64,000 nt of DNA, taken from Kiloniellaceae bacterium (GTDB taxonomy: Bacteria > Pseudomonadota > Alphaproteobacteria > Kiloniellales > Kiloniellaceae). The notes beneath the pieces were generated by a model. It saw only the letters and a list, made by a program, of their open reading frames with translations. It searched no databases and was not told the origin of the DNA. Made by a program: the position numbers and the translations under genes. Positions 50,100-59,637 of the stretch are shown one piece after another. The stretch lies in contig JAJFGK010000015.1 of assembly GCA_021776195.1 (NCBI GenBank), positions 1 to 64,000 of the forward strand. The letters are read 5' to 3'. Within the stretch, counting starts at the first letter, position 1; each line of letters begins with the position of its first letter.

Positions 50100-51054
50100 T
50101 GCCGAGCACGGCGTCCTGGAGCGCGGCGAAGAAGGCCTCGCCGGCCGCCGCGCGGATCGAGCCGCCGACCCGGCGGCCCAGTTCCGTCGCCGCCTCGGCC
50201 GGGCCTTCGCCCTCGTCGCGGAAAATCCGGCTGCCGTCGGGCTGGGCGACCAGGGCGCGAAGGCGCAGCAGGCCGCCGGGGCGATGCTCGGCATAGGCGG
50301 CGATCGGCGTGCGGCAGGAGCCGTCGAGGACATCCAGGCAGGCGCGCTCGGCGGTCACGCTCTGGGCGCTCTCGCGGTGATCGAGGGCCGCGACCCAGCG
50401 CCGGGTCGCCGCGTCGTCGTCGCGGATCTCGAGCCCGATGGCGCCCTGGCCCGAGGCCGGCAGCAGGTCCTCGGGCGCCAGGGCCGTGGTGATCTTGTCC
50501 TGCAGGCCCATGCGGTTGATCCCCGAAACCGCCAGGAGCGTGGCCGCGACCTGGCCCTCGGCCAGTTTGCGCAGCCGGGTGTCGACATTGCCGCGGATCG
50601 GCACCACCGTCAGGTCGGGTCGCCGGGCCAGGACCTGCGCCTGACGCCTTGTCGAGGCGGTGCCGACCAAGGCGCCGGCCGGTAGATCGTCGAGCGAGGC
50701 CCCGTCGCCCGAGAACCAGGCGTCGCGGGGATCTTCGCGCGGCAGGATGGCGGCGATCTCGAAGCCTGCCTCCAGCCAGGTCGGCACATCTTTCATGGAA
50801 TGGACCGCGGCATCGATCCGGCCGTCGCGCAGGGCCTCGACGATCTCCTTGGTGAAGAGACCCTTGCCGCCGATCGCCGCCAGGGTTCGGTCCTGGACAA
50901 TGTCGCCGGTGGTCTTGATGACTTCCACGGCGATCGCGCCCGGCGCCGCCAGGTCCGGCCAGGCCTTGGCCAGGCGGTCCTTGACCTCGTCGACCTGAAT
51001 CAGGGCCAGTTTCGAGCCGCGGGTGCCCAGGGTGATCAGAGGCTTGCTGGTCAT
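50092..51054 (-). CDS. hemC: Porphobilinogen deaminase
   Basis: 320 residues, the usual length. GTRGSKLALIQ opens the protein. HSMKDVP carries the catalytic Asp89, GTASTRRQAQ and PIRGNVDTRL bind substrate, and GSCRTPIAA holds Cys247 for the dipyrromethane cofactor. It polymerises four porphobilinogen units. First gene of the leftward heme operon; its promoter must lie in the 162-bp region shared with the divergent oxygenase gene. Confidence 0.96.
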   Translation of the reverse strand: MTSKPLITLGTRGSKLALIQVDEVKDRLAKAWPDLAAPGAIAVEVIKTTGDIVQDRTLAAIGGKGLFTKEIVEALRDGRIDAAVHSMKDVPTWLEAGFEIAAILPREDPRDAWFSGDGASLDDLPAGALVGTASTRRQAQVLARRPDLTVVPIRGNVDTRLRKLAEGQVAATLLAVSGINRMGLQDKITTALAPEDLLPASGQGAIGLEIRDDDAATRRWVAALDHRESAQSVTAERACLDVLDGSCRTPIAAYAEHRPGGLLRLRALVAQPDGSRIFRDEGEGPAEAATELGRRVGGSIRAAAGEAFFAALQDAVLGND

Positions 51055-51216
51055 GGGCTTGTCTCTCTCGGTTCGACGCGGCCGGAGCCGAATTCGCCGT
51101 AGCTAATAGGGTGCTGGCCGCCCGGCTTCAAGGTCGAAAAGCCGGCATTGGTCGGGCCGGACAAGTCTGGTAGTTTCCGCCCGATTTCGGGCGGAGCCGG
51201 ACGCGCGAGGGCGGAC

Positions 51217-51837
51217 ATGCGTTATCAAGACGGATTGCACAAGGATATCGGCCGGGTCGAGACCGCCGGGCCGGACATCTTTGTCATGCCGATGTGGACC
51301 GAGGACTACTGCGCCCATGTCATCGAACAGGCCGAGAAAAACCAGGATTTTCGCTTCGGCAGCGGCTACGCGGGCGCCGGCGAGAGCGACAAGATCAAGA
51401 CCCGGGACGCCAAGCTGAGCGCCCTGCCCGAAGTCTTCGAAGGCTATCTGCAAACCTACGAAACGCTGCTGCGCAAGATCATCAAGAAAGTCTGGCTGGT
51501 CCAGCTCGAACACAGCGACGCCTTCATCACCCGCTACAGCCTGGATACCCAGACCCGTCTGCTGCCGCACATCGATCAGTCGAGCATCGTCTCCATGACC
51601 ATCCGGCTGAACGACGACTACCAGGGCGGTGCGCTGCGCTTCGTGCGCCAGAACCTGCTCAACAGCCAGGTGCCGATCGGCTATATCTGTTTTTTCCCAA
51701 GCGGCGTCACCCATATTCACGAGGTGCTGCCCCTGACCCAGGGCACGCGCTACGCTATCACCTTCTGGACCAAGCCTCCCGCCCCATCGCCCGCCCCTTC
51801 ACCCATGTCGTCACCGGCGGCGGAGCCGGTGCGATGA
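51217..51837 (+). CDS. 2OG-Fe(II) oxygenase, prolyl-hydroxylase-like
   Basis: 206 residues. The iron triad is His118 and Asp120 (LLPHIDQSS) and a distal His (His166 or His168 in THIHEV); Arg178 (GTRYAITFW) binds 2-oxoglutarate. The double-stranded beta-helix part runs 95-186. A proline-rich tail follows. It overlaps tsaD by ATGA, and so is co-translated with it. Substrate unknown. Confidence 0.85.
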   Translation: MRYQDGLHKDIGRVETAGPDIFVMPMWTEDYCAHVIEQAEKNQDFRFGSGYAGAGESDKIKTRDAKLSALPEVFEGYLQTYETLLRKIIKKVWLVQLEHSDAFITRYSLDTQTRLLPHIDQSSIVSMTIRLNDDYQGGALRFVRQNLLNSQVPIGYICFFPSGVTHIHEVLPLTQGTRYAITFWTKPPAPSPAPSPMSSPAAEPVR

Positions 51838-52952
51838 TTCTGCTCGGCATCGAAACCTCCTGCGACGAGACCGCGGCTGCCCTGGTGCGCGACGACCGCA
51901 CCCTTCTGGCCGAACGCCTGGTCTCGCAGATCGAAGAGCACCGGCCCTACGGCGGGGTGGTGCCCGAGATCGCGGCGCGCAGCCACCTGGCGCACCTGCC
52001 GGCGATGATCGAGGGTGCGCTGGCCGACGCGGAGCTGACCTTCGGGGATCTCGATGGCGTGGCGGCGACCGCCGGTCCCGGTCTGATCGGCGGCGTATTC
52101 GTCGGCGCCATGACGGCCAAGGCGATCGCGGCGGCCCGCGGCCTGCCCTTTGTCGCGGTCAACCATCTTGAAGGCCACGCGCTCACCATCCGGCTCTGCC
52201 AGGAGGTCGCCTTTCCCTATCTGCTGCTGCTGGTTTCCGGCGGCCACTGCCAGCTCTTGATCGTCCAGGGGGTCGGCCGCTACCGGCGCCTGGGCGGCAC
52301 CCTGGACGATGCCGTGGGCGAGGCCTTCGACAAGACCGCCAAGCTGCTCGGGCTCGGCTATCCTGGCGGGCCGCTGGTCGAGCGCGCGGCGCGGTCCGGC
52401 GATCCGGCGCGTTTCGACCTGCCCCGGCCGATGCTCGGCCGGGCCGGTCTCGACTTTTCCTTTTCCGGGCTGAAGACCGCCGTGCGTCACGCGGCCGGGG
52501 CCCTGCCGGCGCCCTTGAGCGAGAGCGATGCCAACGATCTGGCGGCCTCCTTCCAAGCCGCGGTGGGCGATGTGCTGGCCGACCGCGCCGGCCGTGCCCT
52601 GGCCCGCTTCACCGAGATCACCGGCCAGGCCGGACCCCTGGTCGTGGCCGGCGGGGTTGCCGCCAACCGGGCGCTGCGCGACCGGCTCACAACGGTCGCC
52701 GCCAACGCCGGCACCGATCTGTTGGCGCCGCCCCTGGACCTCTGCACCGACAACGCCGCGATGATCGCCTGGGTCGGGGTCGAGCGACTGCGCCTGGGGC
52801 TCAGCGACGGCCTCGACTTCGCGCCGCGCCCGCGCTGGCCCCTCGAGAGTCTCACCGGGGAAAGCCTGGCCGGGGAGAGTCGCGCCGGGGAGAGCCTGGG
52901 AGGGCTTCCAGACGGTCCTGCGGATTCCGAGAGAAAGGACAGCGCGGCATGA
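51834..52952 (+). CDS. tsaD: tRNA N6-threonylcarbamoyladenosine transferase
   Basis: 372 residues. [14 protein letters not shown] opens the ASKHA fold. The metal-binding NHLEGH (His111, His115), [10 protein letters not shown], and the C-terminal [11 protein letters not shown] and [10 protein letters not shown] are all present. It makes t6A37 in tRNAs that read ANN codons, with TsaB, TsaC and TsaE. The end carries four short GES repeats ([15 protein letters not shown]) beyond the usual length. Flanked and overlapped by oxygenase genes on both sides. Confidence 0.96.
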   Translation: MILLGIETSCDETAAALVRDDRTLLAERLVSQIEEHRPYGGVVPEIAARSHLAHLPAMIEGALADAELTFGDLDGVAATAGPGLIGGVFVGAMTAKAIAAARGLPFVAVNHLEGHALTIRLCQEVAFPYLLLLVSGGHCQLLIVQGVGRYRRLGGTLDDAVGEAFDKTAKLLGLGYPGGPLVERAARSGDPARFDLPRPMLGRAGLDFSFSGLKTAVRHAAGALPAPLSESDANDLAASFQAAVGDVLADRAGRALARFTEITGQAGPLVVAGGVAANRALRDRLTTVAANAGTDLLAPPLDLCTDNAAMIAWVGVERLRLGLSDGLDFAPRPRWPLESLTGESLAGESRAGESLGGLPDGPADSERKDSAA

Positions 52953-53668
52953 CGCCTCAGGCGTCCCCCCCGGCGGCGACCCTGGTAGCCAAGGTCCGCG
53001 CGCAGGCCCAGCGCCTGGCCCTCTTCCCGACCCCGGCCTTTACCGCCCGGCTGCCCGGGGCGACGGCGTTGAACACGGACTTGAAGGCCGTGATCCTGGC
53101 CCGCGAAGCCGCGACGCCCCAGGGCTTGACCAACAGCAACCTGGGTGGCTGGCACTCCGGGCGGGACCTGGCCCAATGGGGCGGCGCGCCGGTGCGGGCG
53201 GTGATCGAGGCGACCGTCGCCTTCGCCAATCAGGTGACCCGCGACCGCCAGGGACGCGCCGCCGAAATCACCTGGTCGGTCGAGTGCTGGGCCAACGTGA
53301 ACCGCCGCGGCAATGCGAACAAACGCCACAGCCATCCCGGTTGCCTCTGGTCGGCGACCTATTACGTCGCGGCGGGTTACGTCGAGGCGGGCCAAGGCGA
53401 CGCCCGCGGGCCGGGCCAGGACGGTACCGACCCAACCGGCGCCGACCAAGCCGGCGGTGCCTTCGTTCTGCACGATCCGCGCGGCGTGGCACCGCTGCTC
53501 GGCGCGGCCCTGGGCGGCGACCGGCTGGTACAGCCGGCCGATGGCCTGCTGGTGCTCTTTCCCGCCTGGATGCCTCATTCGGTGCAGCCCTATCGGGGGG
53601 CCGGCACGCGCATCTCCATCGCCCTCAATCTGGCCCTCAACCCGGCTGGCGGCGGTGCCAAGCGATGA
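52949..53668 (+). CDS. 2OG-Fe(II) oxygenase (TIGR02466-like)
   Basis: 239 residues. The conserved [14 protein letters not shown] (His126 or His128), then [19 protein letters not shown] (His210) and Arg221 ([11 protein letters not shown]) match the putative 2OG-Fe(II) oxygenase family PF13759. A glycine/aspartate-rich insert (about 148-170) sits between strands. The start overlaps the tsaD stop (ATGA). Substrate unknown. Confidence 0.82.
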   Translation: MTPQASPPAATLVAKVRAQAQRLALFPTPAFTARLPGATALNTDLKAVILAREAATPQGLTNSNLGGWHSGRDLAQWGGAPVRAVIEATVAFANQVTRDRQGRAAEITWSVECWANVNRRGNANKRHSHPGCLWSATYYVAAGYVEAGQGDARGPGQDGTDPTGADQAGGAFVLHDPRGVAPLLGAALGGDRLVQPADGLLVLFPAWMPHSVQPYRGAGTRISIALNLALNPAGGGAKR

Positions 53669-53681
53669 CCGGGGGTCAGCG

Positions 53682-54452
53682 ATGACCGGCGAGACCAACA
53701 GGGGCCCCGACGGCGCCCGCATGGCCTACGGCCGTCTGGAGGTTTTTCCGACGACGATCGCGGTGGTCCTGCTCGACGAGACCGACCTGCCGCGCGAGGC
53801 CCTGAAGCGTTTGGTCCTGGCGCGCTATCAGGCCGAGAGTGGCCATCGGGGCGGCCAGGCCTGGGAAAGTCCGGACGACCTCCTGCCAGCCGACGATCCG
53901 CTGCTGGCCGGTCTGGCGGCTGCCGCGACGGCCTTGATCGAGGTCGCGCGGGGTACCGCGCCGGGGATCGAGGTCGCGCGCGGCGCGGCGCCGGCCGCAG
54001 GTGGGATCGCGCCGGAGAGCTGGCGCATCGAAACCCGGGGCCTGGTGCTGGGGCCCGGCGATTCGCTGCCGGTGCACAGCCATCCCGGCTGGGACTGGGA
54101 GGCGACCTTCTTTCTCGACACCGGCATTCTCGACACGGGTGTTCTCGATACCGGCATCCCGGCGCCCGGCGGCGCGCCCGGTGCCGAGGCGGCCTGCGGC
54201 GACCTCGACTTTCAGGATCCGCGCGGCGCCGCGCCGGTGATGTACGCGCCCCACCTGACCTACGATGGGCCGGGCGGCGACACCCTGGGGGTGTCGCAGT
54301 CCATGACCCCCAAGACCGGCGCCCTGGTGGTCTACCCCGCCTGGCTGCTGCACTCGGTCGCCGACCACCGCGGGGCCGGCCTGCGGGTCAGCATGACCCT
54401 GCGCTTCGCCGCGCGGCCGGGCCTCGGGGGCCGGCGGGACGGCGCATCGTGA
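53682..54452 (+). CDS. 2OG-Fe(II) oxygenase paralogue (TIGR02466-like)
   Basis: 256 residues. It shares the pattern of its upstream neighbour: VHSHPGWDWEATFFL (His132 or His134), DPRGAAPVMY, YPAWLLHSV (His224) and Arg235. Two in-frame duplications stand out: IEVARG(T/A)AP twice near 86-105 and DTG(I/V)LDTG units near 146-158. The pair probably arose by duplication. The stop overlaps the gpsA start (GTGA). Confidence 0.8.
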   Translation: MTGETNRGPDGARMAYGRLEVFPTTIAVVLLDETDLPREALKRLVLARYQAESGHRGGQAWESPDDLLPADDPLLAGLAAAATALIEVARGTAPGIEVARGAAPAAGGIAPESWRIETRGLVLGPGDSLPVHSHPGWDWEATFFLDTGILDTGVLDTGIPAPGGAPGAEAACGDLDFQDPRGAAPVMYAPHLTYDGPGGDTLGVSQSMTPKTGALVVYPAWLLHSVADHRGAGLRVSMTLRFAARPGLGGRRDGAS

Positions 54453-55453
54453 CAGGGTCTTACCAGTCGGTCGGGGTGCTCGGCGCCGGGGCCTGGGGCA
54501 CGGCGCTGGCCCTGGCCGCCCGCCGCGCCGGGCGTGACGTGACCCTCTGGGCGCGCCGCGCGGAAGTCGCCGCGCAACTTGCCGAGGAGGGCGAGAACCG
54601 GGACTATCTGCCCGGCGTCGCCCTCGATCCGGCCATTGCGGTGAGCGCCGATCTGGCAGCCGTCGCCGGCGCCGAGGCGCTGCTGCTGGTGACCCCGGCC
54701 CAGACCCTGCGCGCCACCCTGCAGGCGCTGGCGCCAGGGCTGCCCAAGGCGACACCCCTGGTGCTCTGCGCCAAGGGCATCGAACAGCAGAGCGGACTTT
54801 TCATGAGCCAGGTGGCCGGCGATATGCTGCCGGGCCAGCCCCTGGCCGTGCTCTCGGGACCCAACTTCGCCGGCGAGGTGGCGGGCGGCCGGCCGGCCGC
54901 CACGACCATCGCAAGCAACGATCCGGCGCTTGCCGAGGCCCTGGTGCGCTGTCTCGGCAGCGCGACCTTCCGGCCCTACTCGTCGAGCGACCTGCTGGGC
55001 GCGCAGATCGGCGGCGCGGTCAAGAACGTCATGGCAATCGCCTGCGGCGTGGCGGCCGGCCGCGGTCTGGGCGAAAACGCGCGCGCCGCCCTGATCACCC
55101 GGGGCCTGGCCGAGATGCTGCGACTGGGAACCAAACTGGGCGCCCGACCCGAAACCCTGATGGGTCTCTCCGGTCTCGGCGACCTGACCCTGACCTGCAC
55201 CGCGCTGCAGTCGCGCAACTACTCCCTCGGCGTCGCCCTGGGCGAAGGCCGGACGCTGGGCGAAATCCTGAGCGCCCGGCGCAGCGTCAGCGAGGGTGTC
55301 CACAGCGCTGCCGCCGTGGTCCAGCTCGCCCAGACCCTCGGCCTGGAGATGCCGATCTGTGCCGCGGTCGATGCCATCGTCAATCGCGACGCCGACCTGG
55401 CGGCGACGATCCAGGATCTCCTGGCCCGGCCCTTCCGGGCCGAGATGGATTAA
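54449..55453 (+). CDS. gpsA: Glycerol-3-phosphate dehydrogenase [NAD(P)+]
   Basis: 334 residues from a GTG that overlaps the previous stop. GVLGAGAWGTALA (residues 9-21) is the nucleotide-binding loop, SGPNFAGEVA the central motif, and GGAVKNVMAIACGVA holds the catalytic lysine. GLGDLTLTCT and SVSEGVHSA are typical of the substrate-binding half. It makes sn-glycerol 3-phosphate for phospholipids. Confidence 0.96.
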   Translation: MTGSYQSVGVLGAGAWGTALALAARRAGRDVTLWARRAEVAAQLAEEGENRDYLPGVALDPAIAVSADLAAVAGAEALLLVTPAQTLRATLQALAPGLPKATPLVLCAKGIEQQSGLFMSQVAGDMLPGQPLAVLSGPNFAGEVAGGRPAATTIASNDPALAEALVRCLGSATFRPYSSSDLLGAQIGGAVKNVMAIACGVAAGRGLGENARAALITRGLAEMLRLGTKLGARPETLMGLSGLGDLTLTCTALQSRNYSLGVALGEGRTLGEILSARRSVSEGVHSAAAVVQLAQTLGLEMPICAAVDAIVNRDADLAATIQDLLARPFRAEMD

Positions 55454-55485
55454 AATTCCAGACCCAACAAAGGAAACTCACCGCC

Positions 55486-55761
55486 ATGCACTTCGCGCTC
55501 TATTGCAAGGACAAGCCCGGTCACGGCCAGCTGCGCGCCGACAACCGCGAGGCCCATCTCGCTCATCTGAAGGCCCAGGGCGACGCCTTGGTGACCGCCG
55601 GTCCCCTGATCACGGACGACGGCGCCGCCATGGTCGGCTCGCTCATCGTGCTCGACCTGCCCGACCGCGCCACCGCCGAGGCTTTCGCCGCCAACGACCC
55701 TTACGCGCTGGCGGGTCTCTTCGCGTCGGTCGAGATCACCGCCTGGAAGAAGGTCGTTTAG
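55486..55761 (+). CDS. YciI-family protein
   Basis: 91 residues with AAGGAAA upstream of the ATG. MHFALYCKDKPGHGQLRADN, then LVTAGPLITDDG, LDLPDRATAEAFAANDPY and VEITAW match the YCII fold, a small ferredoxin-like protein. It follows gpsA by 33 bp, a position seen in many alphaproteobacteria. Its role is not established. The end overlaps the convergent acetyltransferase gene by 4 bp. Confidence 0.9.
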   Translation: MHFALYCKDKPGHGQLRADNREAHLAHLKAQGDALVTAGPLITDDGAAMVGSLIVLDLPDRATAEAFAANDPYALAGLFASVEITAWKKVV

Positions 55762-56315
55762 GTGGTCTCGCTGCCCGGCGCCTCCAGGCGGTAGAACAGC
55801 AGGTCGCGGTCGTAGGCTCTGCGTCGGCCGGCGGGCACGAGGCCGAGCTTGGCGAGAACCTGTTGGGAGGCGAGGTTCTCCGGGTGAACCACGGCGGCAA
55901 TTTCGGACAGCCCCACGGTTTGGAAGGCATGGCGGATGCAGGCGCGCGCCGCTTCCGTCGCGTAGCCATTGCCCCAGGCGGCACGGGTAAAGCGATAGCC
56001 CACTTCGATTTGCGGATGGCCGGGCAAGGGCAGCAGGCAGGCCCAGCCGAGAAAGCGGTCCGGATCGTCCTTGGCAAAGGCGCACCAATAGCCAAGGCCG
56101 GGCGGAAAGCCCGCCTCGATGGCCTGGCGCAGCTCGTCGCGCTTTGTCCGGGCATCGCTGTCGTCATGATCGAAGATGAACTTCGTCACCTCGGGGTCGG
56201 TGTTCATCGCCAGCAGCGCATCCAAGTCCTGGAGGCCGCGCGGGCGCAGCAAAAGGCGCTCGGTCTCGAGCCGGGGCAGTGCTTCCGGCAAGGCGGCCTT
56301 AGTCGTCGTCGCCAT
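55758..56315 (-). CDS. GNAT-family N-acetyltransferase (RimJ/RimL-type)
   Basis: 185 residues. LETERLLLRPRGLQDLDALL is the typical opening. The acetyl-CoA loop is AAWGNGYATEAARA, and the end is HPENLASQQVLAKLG. Likely acetylates a protein N-terminus or small amine; substrate unknown. It overlaps the creatininase gene by 17 bp. Confidence 0.9.
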   Translation of the reverse strand: MATTTKAALPEALPRLETERLLLRPRGLQDLDALLAMNTDPEVTKFIFDHDDSDARTKRDELRQAIEAGFPPGLGYWCAFAKDDPDRFLGWACLLPLPGHPQIEVGYRFTRAAWGNGYATEAARACIRHAFQTVGLSEIAAVVHPENLASQQVLAKLGLVPAGRRRAYDRDLLFYRLEAPGSETT

Positions 56316-57063
56316 TGCGGCCCGCCTCGAAGCTCTTGAAGTCGACCGCCAGTTCCTTCAGCGCCGCCTTGTAGAGTCGCTCGCCGGCCTCGATGTTGGC
56401 CAGGGCCGGGTTCGAGCCGATGCGCCCGTCGGGGAAGCGCCGGCGGTAGTCGGCGCTGTCGTAGATCGGCCCTGTCGGTGCGATCTCCGGTGTCAGGGTC
56501 GCCGATTTCACGTGATCGGGATAGGCGTAGTAGGTCAGCGAGACCTCGGAGCAGGTCGCATGGCTGCCCTCTGAATCGCCGAAGAGCTCGGCCGAAATCG
56601 ACTTCACGCCGTCGCAGTCCCACCAGTTCTTCAGTTTGCAGCGCAGGGCCGGGCGGTTGTGGCCGGCCTTGCCGAGGCTCGATTCGGCATAGATCTCCGA
56701 GAAGGCGGCGGATGCCGTGGCGATGTTGCCGCCGTGGCCGTTGAGGAAATAGAACGAGTCGAAGCCGTGCACGGCCAGCGAGTTCACCGTGTCCTGGATT
56801 ACCGCCATCAGCGTCGAGGGCCGGAGCGTGATCGAGCCGGCAAAACCCAGATGGTGCTGCGCCATGCCGACCGAGATAGTCGGCGCCACCAGCGCGCCCT
56901 CCTGATCGCCTATGGCCTCGGCCAGGACCTGGGGACAGAGCGCATCGGTGCCGATGAAGCCGTTCGGGCCATGCTGTTCGGTCGAGCCGATCGGGATGAT
57001 GACGGTGGTCGAGCGGCCGAGATAGGTCTCGACCTCCTGCCAGGTCTGGAGCTGCAGTTGCAT
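56299..57063 (-). CDS. Creatininase-family amidohydrolase
   Basis: 254 residues. PIGSTEQHGPN (Glu29, His31), GTDAL (Asp40) and FLNGHGGN (His110) give the metal-binding set of the family; a glutamate near residue 125-130 completes it. Members act on creatinine, formamidopyrimidines or mycofactocin peptides. The C-terminal part, GSHATCSEVSLTYYAYPD, is typical. Substrate cannot be told from context. Confidence 0.88.
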   Translation of the reverse strand: MQLQLQTWQEVETYLGRSTTVIIPIGSTEQHGPNGFIGTDALCPQVLAEAIGDQEGALVAPTISVGMAQHHLGFAGSITLRPSTLMAVIQDTVNSLAVHGFDSFYFLNGHGGNIATASAAFSEIYAESSLGKAGHNRPALRCKLKNWWDCDGVKSISAELFGDSEGSHATCSEVSLTYYAYPDHVKSATLTPEIAPTGPIYDSADYRRRFPDGRIGSNPALANIEAGERLYKAALKELAVDFKSFEAGRNGDDD

Positions 57064-57200
57064 GGCCGTTGTCCTTTAGTGCTTGCGGTCCGGGGTCGCC
57101 GGCCAGCTTCTCCGAAACCGTCCGGTCGCGCAAGCGCGCGGCCTTTTCAAGACCGCGCGCAGACCGCAAGCTGGTCATGTGGCGGATCTGGGAGGACGGG

Positions 57201-58289
57201 GTGCGACATTGTATTGTCCTTGCGCTGCTGTTGGCCGTGGCGGCCTGTTCGCCGGCCCGCACCGGCGACGCCATCGATTTCCTGGAGGATGTCGACCGCG
57301 GCCGGCCGCTGGCGACCCCGGCCGCCGAGACCCAGCGCATCCGGGCCCGGGGCCGCGACCTGATCGCCGATCTCTATCGTCCCGCCGCTGGCGCCAAGGC
57401 CCGTCTGGTCCTGGTGCCGGGCGCCGCGCCGGAGGGCAAGGACCATCCCCGCATGATCGCGCTCGCCCAGGCCCTGGCGCGGGTCGGATTCATCACCCTG
57501 GTGCCGGACATCGCCAATCTCCGCCGGCTCCAGGTCAGCGCCGCGGACGCCGGGGCGATCGCCGCTGCGGTCACCGGGCTGGTCGCACTCACGCCGGGCG
57601 CGGCCGACAGGCCGCTCGGCCTCTTTGCGATCTCCTACGCGGTCGGGCCGGCGGTGATCGCCGCTCTCGACCCGGGCGTTGCCGCGCAGGTCGCCTTCAT
57701 CGTCGGGATCGGCGGCTACTATGACATGACGGCGCTCTTGACCAGCCTGACCACGGGCCACGATCCCCTGGCCGAGACCTGGACCGCGCGGCGCGCGCCG
57801 GACCCTTACGGTCGCTGGGTCTTCGCCGCGAGCAACAGCCACGCCCTGCGCTCGGAGCGCGACCGACAGTTGATCGACGCGATCGCCCGGCGCCGACTCG
57901 CCGATCCCGGCGCCGCGACAGACGACTTAACGGCGGCGCTTGGCCCGGAGGGCCGCGCCGTTCTGGCGCTGGTGCGAAACCGCGACCCCGGCCTGGTGCG
58001 GACCCTGCTGGCCGCGCTGCCGCCGCACATCCGGGGCGAGATCGAGGCCCTCGACCTGGCGCGCCGCGACCTTGGATCGCTGCCATCGCGTCTTCTTCTG
58101 CTGCACGGCGCCGACGACCGGGTCATCCCGCCGCGCCAGAGCCGCGCCCTGGCCCGCGCCGCGCGCGCGGCCGACCTCTTCATCATCGACGGTTTCGGTC
58201 ATGTCGGTGCGGCGGGCAACGATCCCGACCGCCTGCAGTTGTTGGAGGCTGCTTATCGTCTGATGGAATTGCGGGACGGTCTCGATTAG
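57201..58289 (+). CDS. Lipoprotein alpha/beta hydrolase
   Basis: 362 residues from the GTG at 57201, chosen because GGGAGGACGGG precedes it; ATG at 57177 is the alternative. The lipobox is VAAC (Cys16 of this start). LVLVPGAAPEGKDHPRMI gives the oxyanion region, LFAISYAVG the nucleophile elbow with Ser but without the first glycine of GxSxG, LLLLHGADDRVIPP the Asp, and DGFGHVG the His. Likely an outer- or inner-membrane-anchored esterase or peptidase of the DLH type. Substrate unknown. Confidence 0.78.
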   Translation: MRHCIVLALLLAVAACSPARTGDAIDFLEDVDRGRPLATPAAETQRIRARGRDLIADLYRPAAGAKARLVLVPGAAPEGKDHPRMIALAQALARVGFITLVPDIANLRRLQVSAADAGAIAAAVTGLVALTPGAADRPLGLFAISYAVGPAVIAALDPGVAAQVAFIVGIGGYYDMTALLTSLTTGHDPLAETWTARRAPDPYGRWVFAASNSHALRSERDRQLIDAIARRRLADPGAATDDLTAALGPEGRAVLALVRNRDPGLVRTLLAALPPHIRGEIEALDLARRDLGSLPSRLLLLHGADDRVIPPRQSRALARAARAADLFIIDGFGHVGAAGNDPDRLQLLEAAYRLMELRDGLD

Positions 58290-58301
58290 CGCCGTCTTCT
58301 A

Positions 58302-59513
58302 TTAGCGCCGGCCGCCGGCAAGTTTGATCGAGTCGGGGTGGGCGCGCAGGCGGGCCATGGCGAGGACCCCGAGGGCAGGTCCGAGGGCGAGCGGCGCAAA
58401 GGCGTAGCGCCAGCCGAACCACTCGACGAAGTGCGGCATCAGGTGAATGGTGATCAAGGTCAGGGTGAAGCCCAGCGCGGTCTGCAGGGTCAGCATGGTG
58501 CCGACCAGCTCCTGGCTCGCCAGCTCGGCCACCGAGGCGGAGAACTGCGCCGAGTCGGCGATCACCGTGACGCCCCAGATCAGGCAGACCGGGATCAGCA
58601 GCCAGAGCGGCCCGCCGAAGAGAAAACCGACCGTGGCGGCGCAGAAGCCGCTGATGCCCATGGCCAGCATGGTCAGCGTGGTGCGGCCCCAGCGGTCGGC
58701 GAAGAAGCCGCCGCCGAGCGAGCCCAAGGCGCCCGCCGCGATCACCGCGAAGCCGGCCAGCTTGGCCCAGTGGGCGGCGGGCCCGGCGCCCAGGGAGGCG
58801 GTGAAGCTGGCCTGCAGGAAAACCCCGATCCAGGCCCACATGGCATAGAGCTCCCACATGTGGCCGAGGTAGCCGAGGTTGGCCAGGCGCAGCGCCTTGA
58901 CCTTCCAGGCGTAGAGCGCGTAGCGGGCGCGAAAGCGCGGCGGCCGGATGAAAATCGGCCCCAGGCTCATGAAGTTGATCAGCAGCGCGGCCAAGACCGC
59001 GGCCCCGGAGGCGGCCAGCAGGGTGAAGCGCCAATCGATGCCGCCCAACGCGTTGAACAGGTGCGGCAGAGCCGAGCCCAAGGTCAGTGCGCCGACCAGC
59101 AGGCCGACCAGCAGGCCCATGTCGCCGGCCGCCCAGGTTGCCGCCATGCGCATGCCGACCGGATAGATCCCGGCCATGCAGAGACCGGTGACGAAGCGCA
59201 GCAGAACCGTGGTTTCCGACGTCGGGCCGGCCGCGACGATCAAACCGTTGGCGGCGGCGGCGACCAGGGCGGCGGCGGTGAAGAAGCGGCGCGGCTCCAG
59301 ACGGTCGGCGAGGCCCAGAAAGGCCGAGGCCAGGCTGCCGACGACGAAGCCAGCCTGGACCGCGCTGGTGAAGAGCGACTGGGCGAAACCCGACAGGCCG
59401 TACTCGGCGGTCAGGGCCGGGACCACCGCGGAGGCCGAAAACCACAGCGCCATGGCCGCGACCTGGGCCAGGGCCAGGATTGCCATCGAAGCCCATTTCG
59501 TGGTCGCGATCAT
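58302..59513 (-). CDS. Major facilitator superfamily transporter
   Basis: 403 residues from MIATTKWAS (59513); a further 19 codons upstream are possible but unlikely. About 12 hydrophobic helices; the loop GLADRLEPRRFF between helices 2 and 3 and ADRWGRTTLTMLAMG in the second half are the MFS repeats. Related to nitrate/nitrite or cyanate-type MFS; substrate unknown. Convergent with the hydrolase gene. Confidence 0.9.
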   Translation of the reverse strand: MIATTKWASMAILALAQVAAMALWFSASAVVPALTAEYGLSGFAQSLFTSAVQAGFVVGSLASAFLGLADRLEPRRFFTAAALVAAAANGLIVAAGPTSETTVLLRFVTGLCMAGIYPVGMRMAATWAAGDMGLLVGLLVGALTLGSALPHLFNALGGIDWRFTLLAASGAAVLAALLINFMSLGPIFIRPPRFRARYALYAWKVKALRLANLGYLGHMWELYAMWAWIGVFLQASFTASLGAGPAAHWAKLAGFAVIAAGALGSLGGGFFADRWGRTTLTMLAMGISGFCAATVGFLFGGPLWLLIPVCLIWGVTVIADSAQFSASVAELASQELVGTMLTLQTALGFTLTLITIHLMPHFVEWFGWRYAFAPLALGPALGVLAMARLRAHPDSIKLAGGRR

Positions 59514-59637
59514 GGCCCGGCAAGACCGGGGTCGAAAATGACCGGCCGCATGGATTTCCCCCCACTCCACTTTGCGCTACACAAGCTAGGACTCGAACCG
59601 GAGTCTGGAAAAGCCAGCGTTTTGTGAGGAGGGTTGC

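Noticed and set aside
51103..51720. 205-codon leftward frame opposite the first oxygenase gene
   Set aside because: No family, antisense to a gene with a full iron-binding triad.
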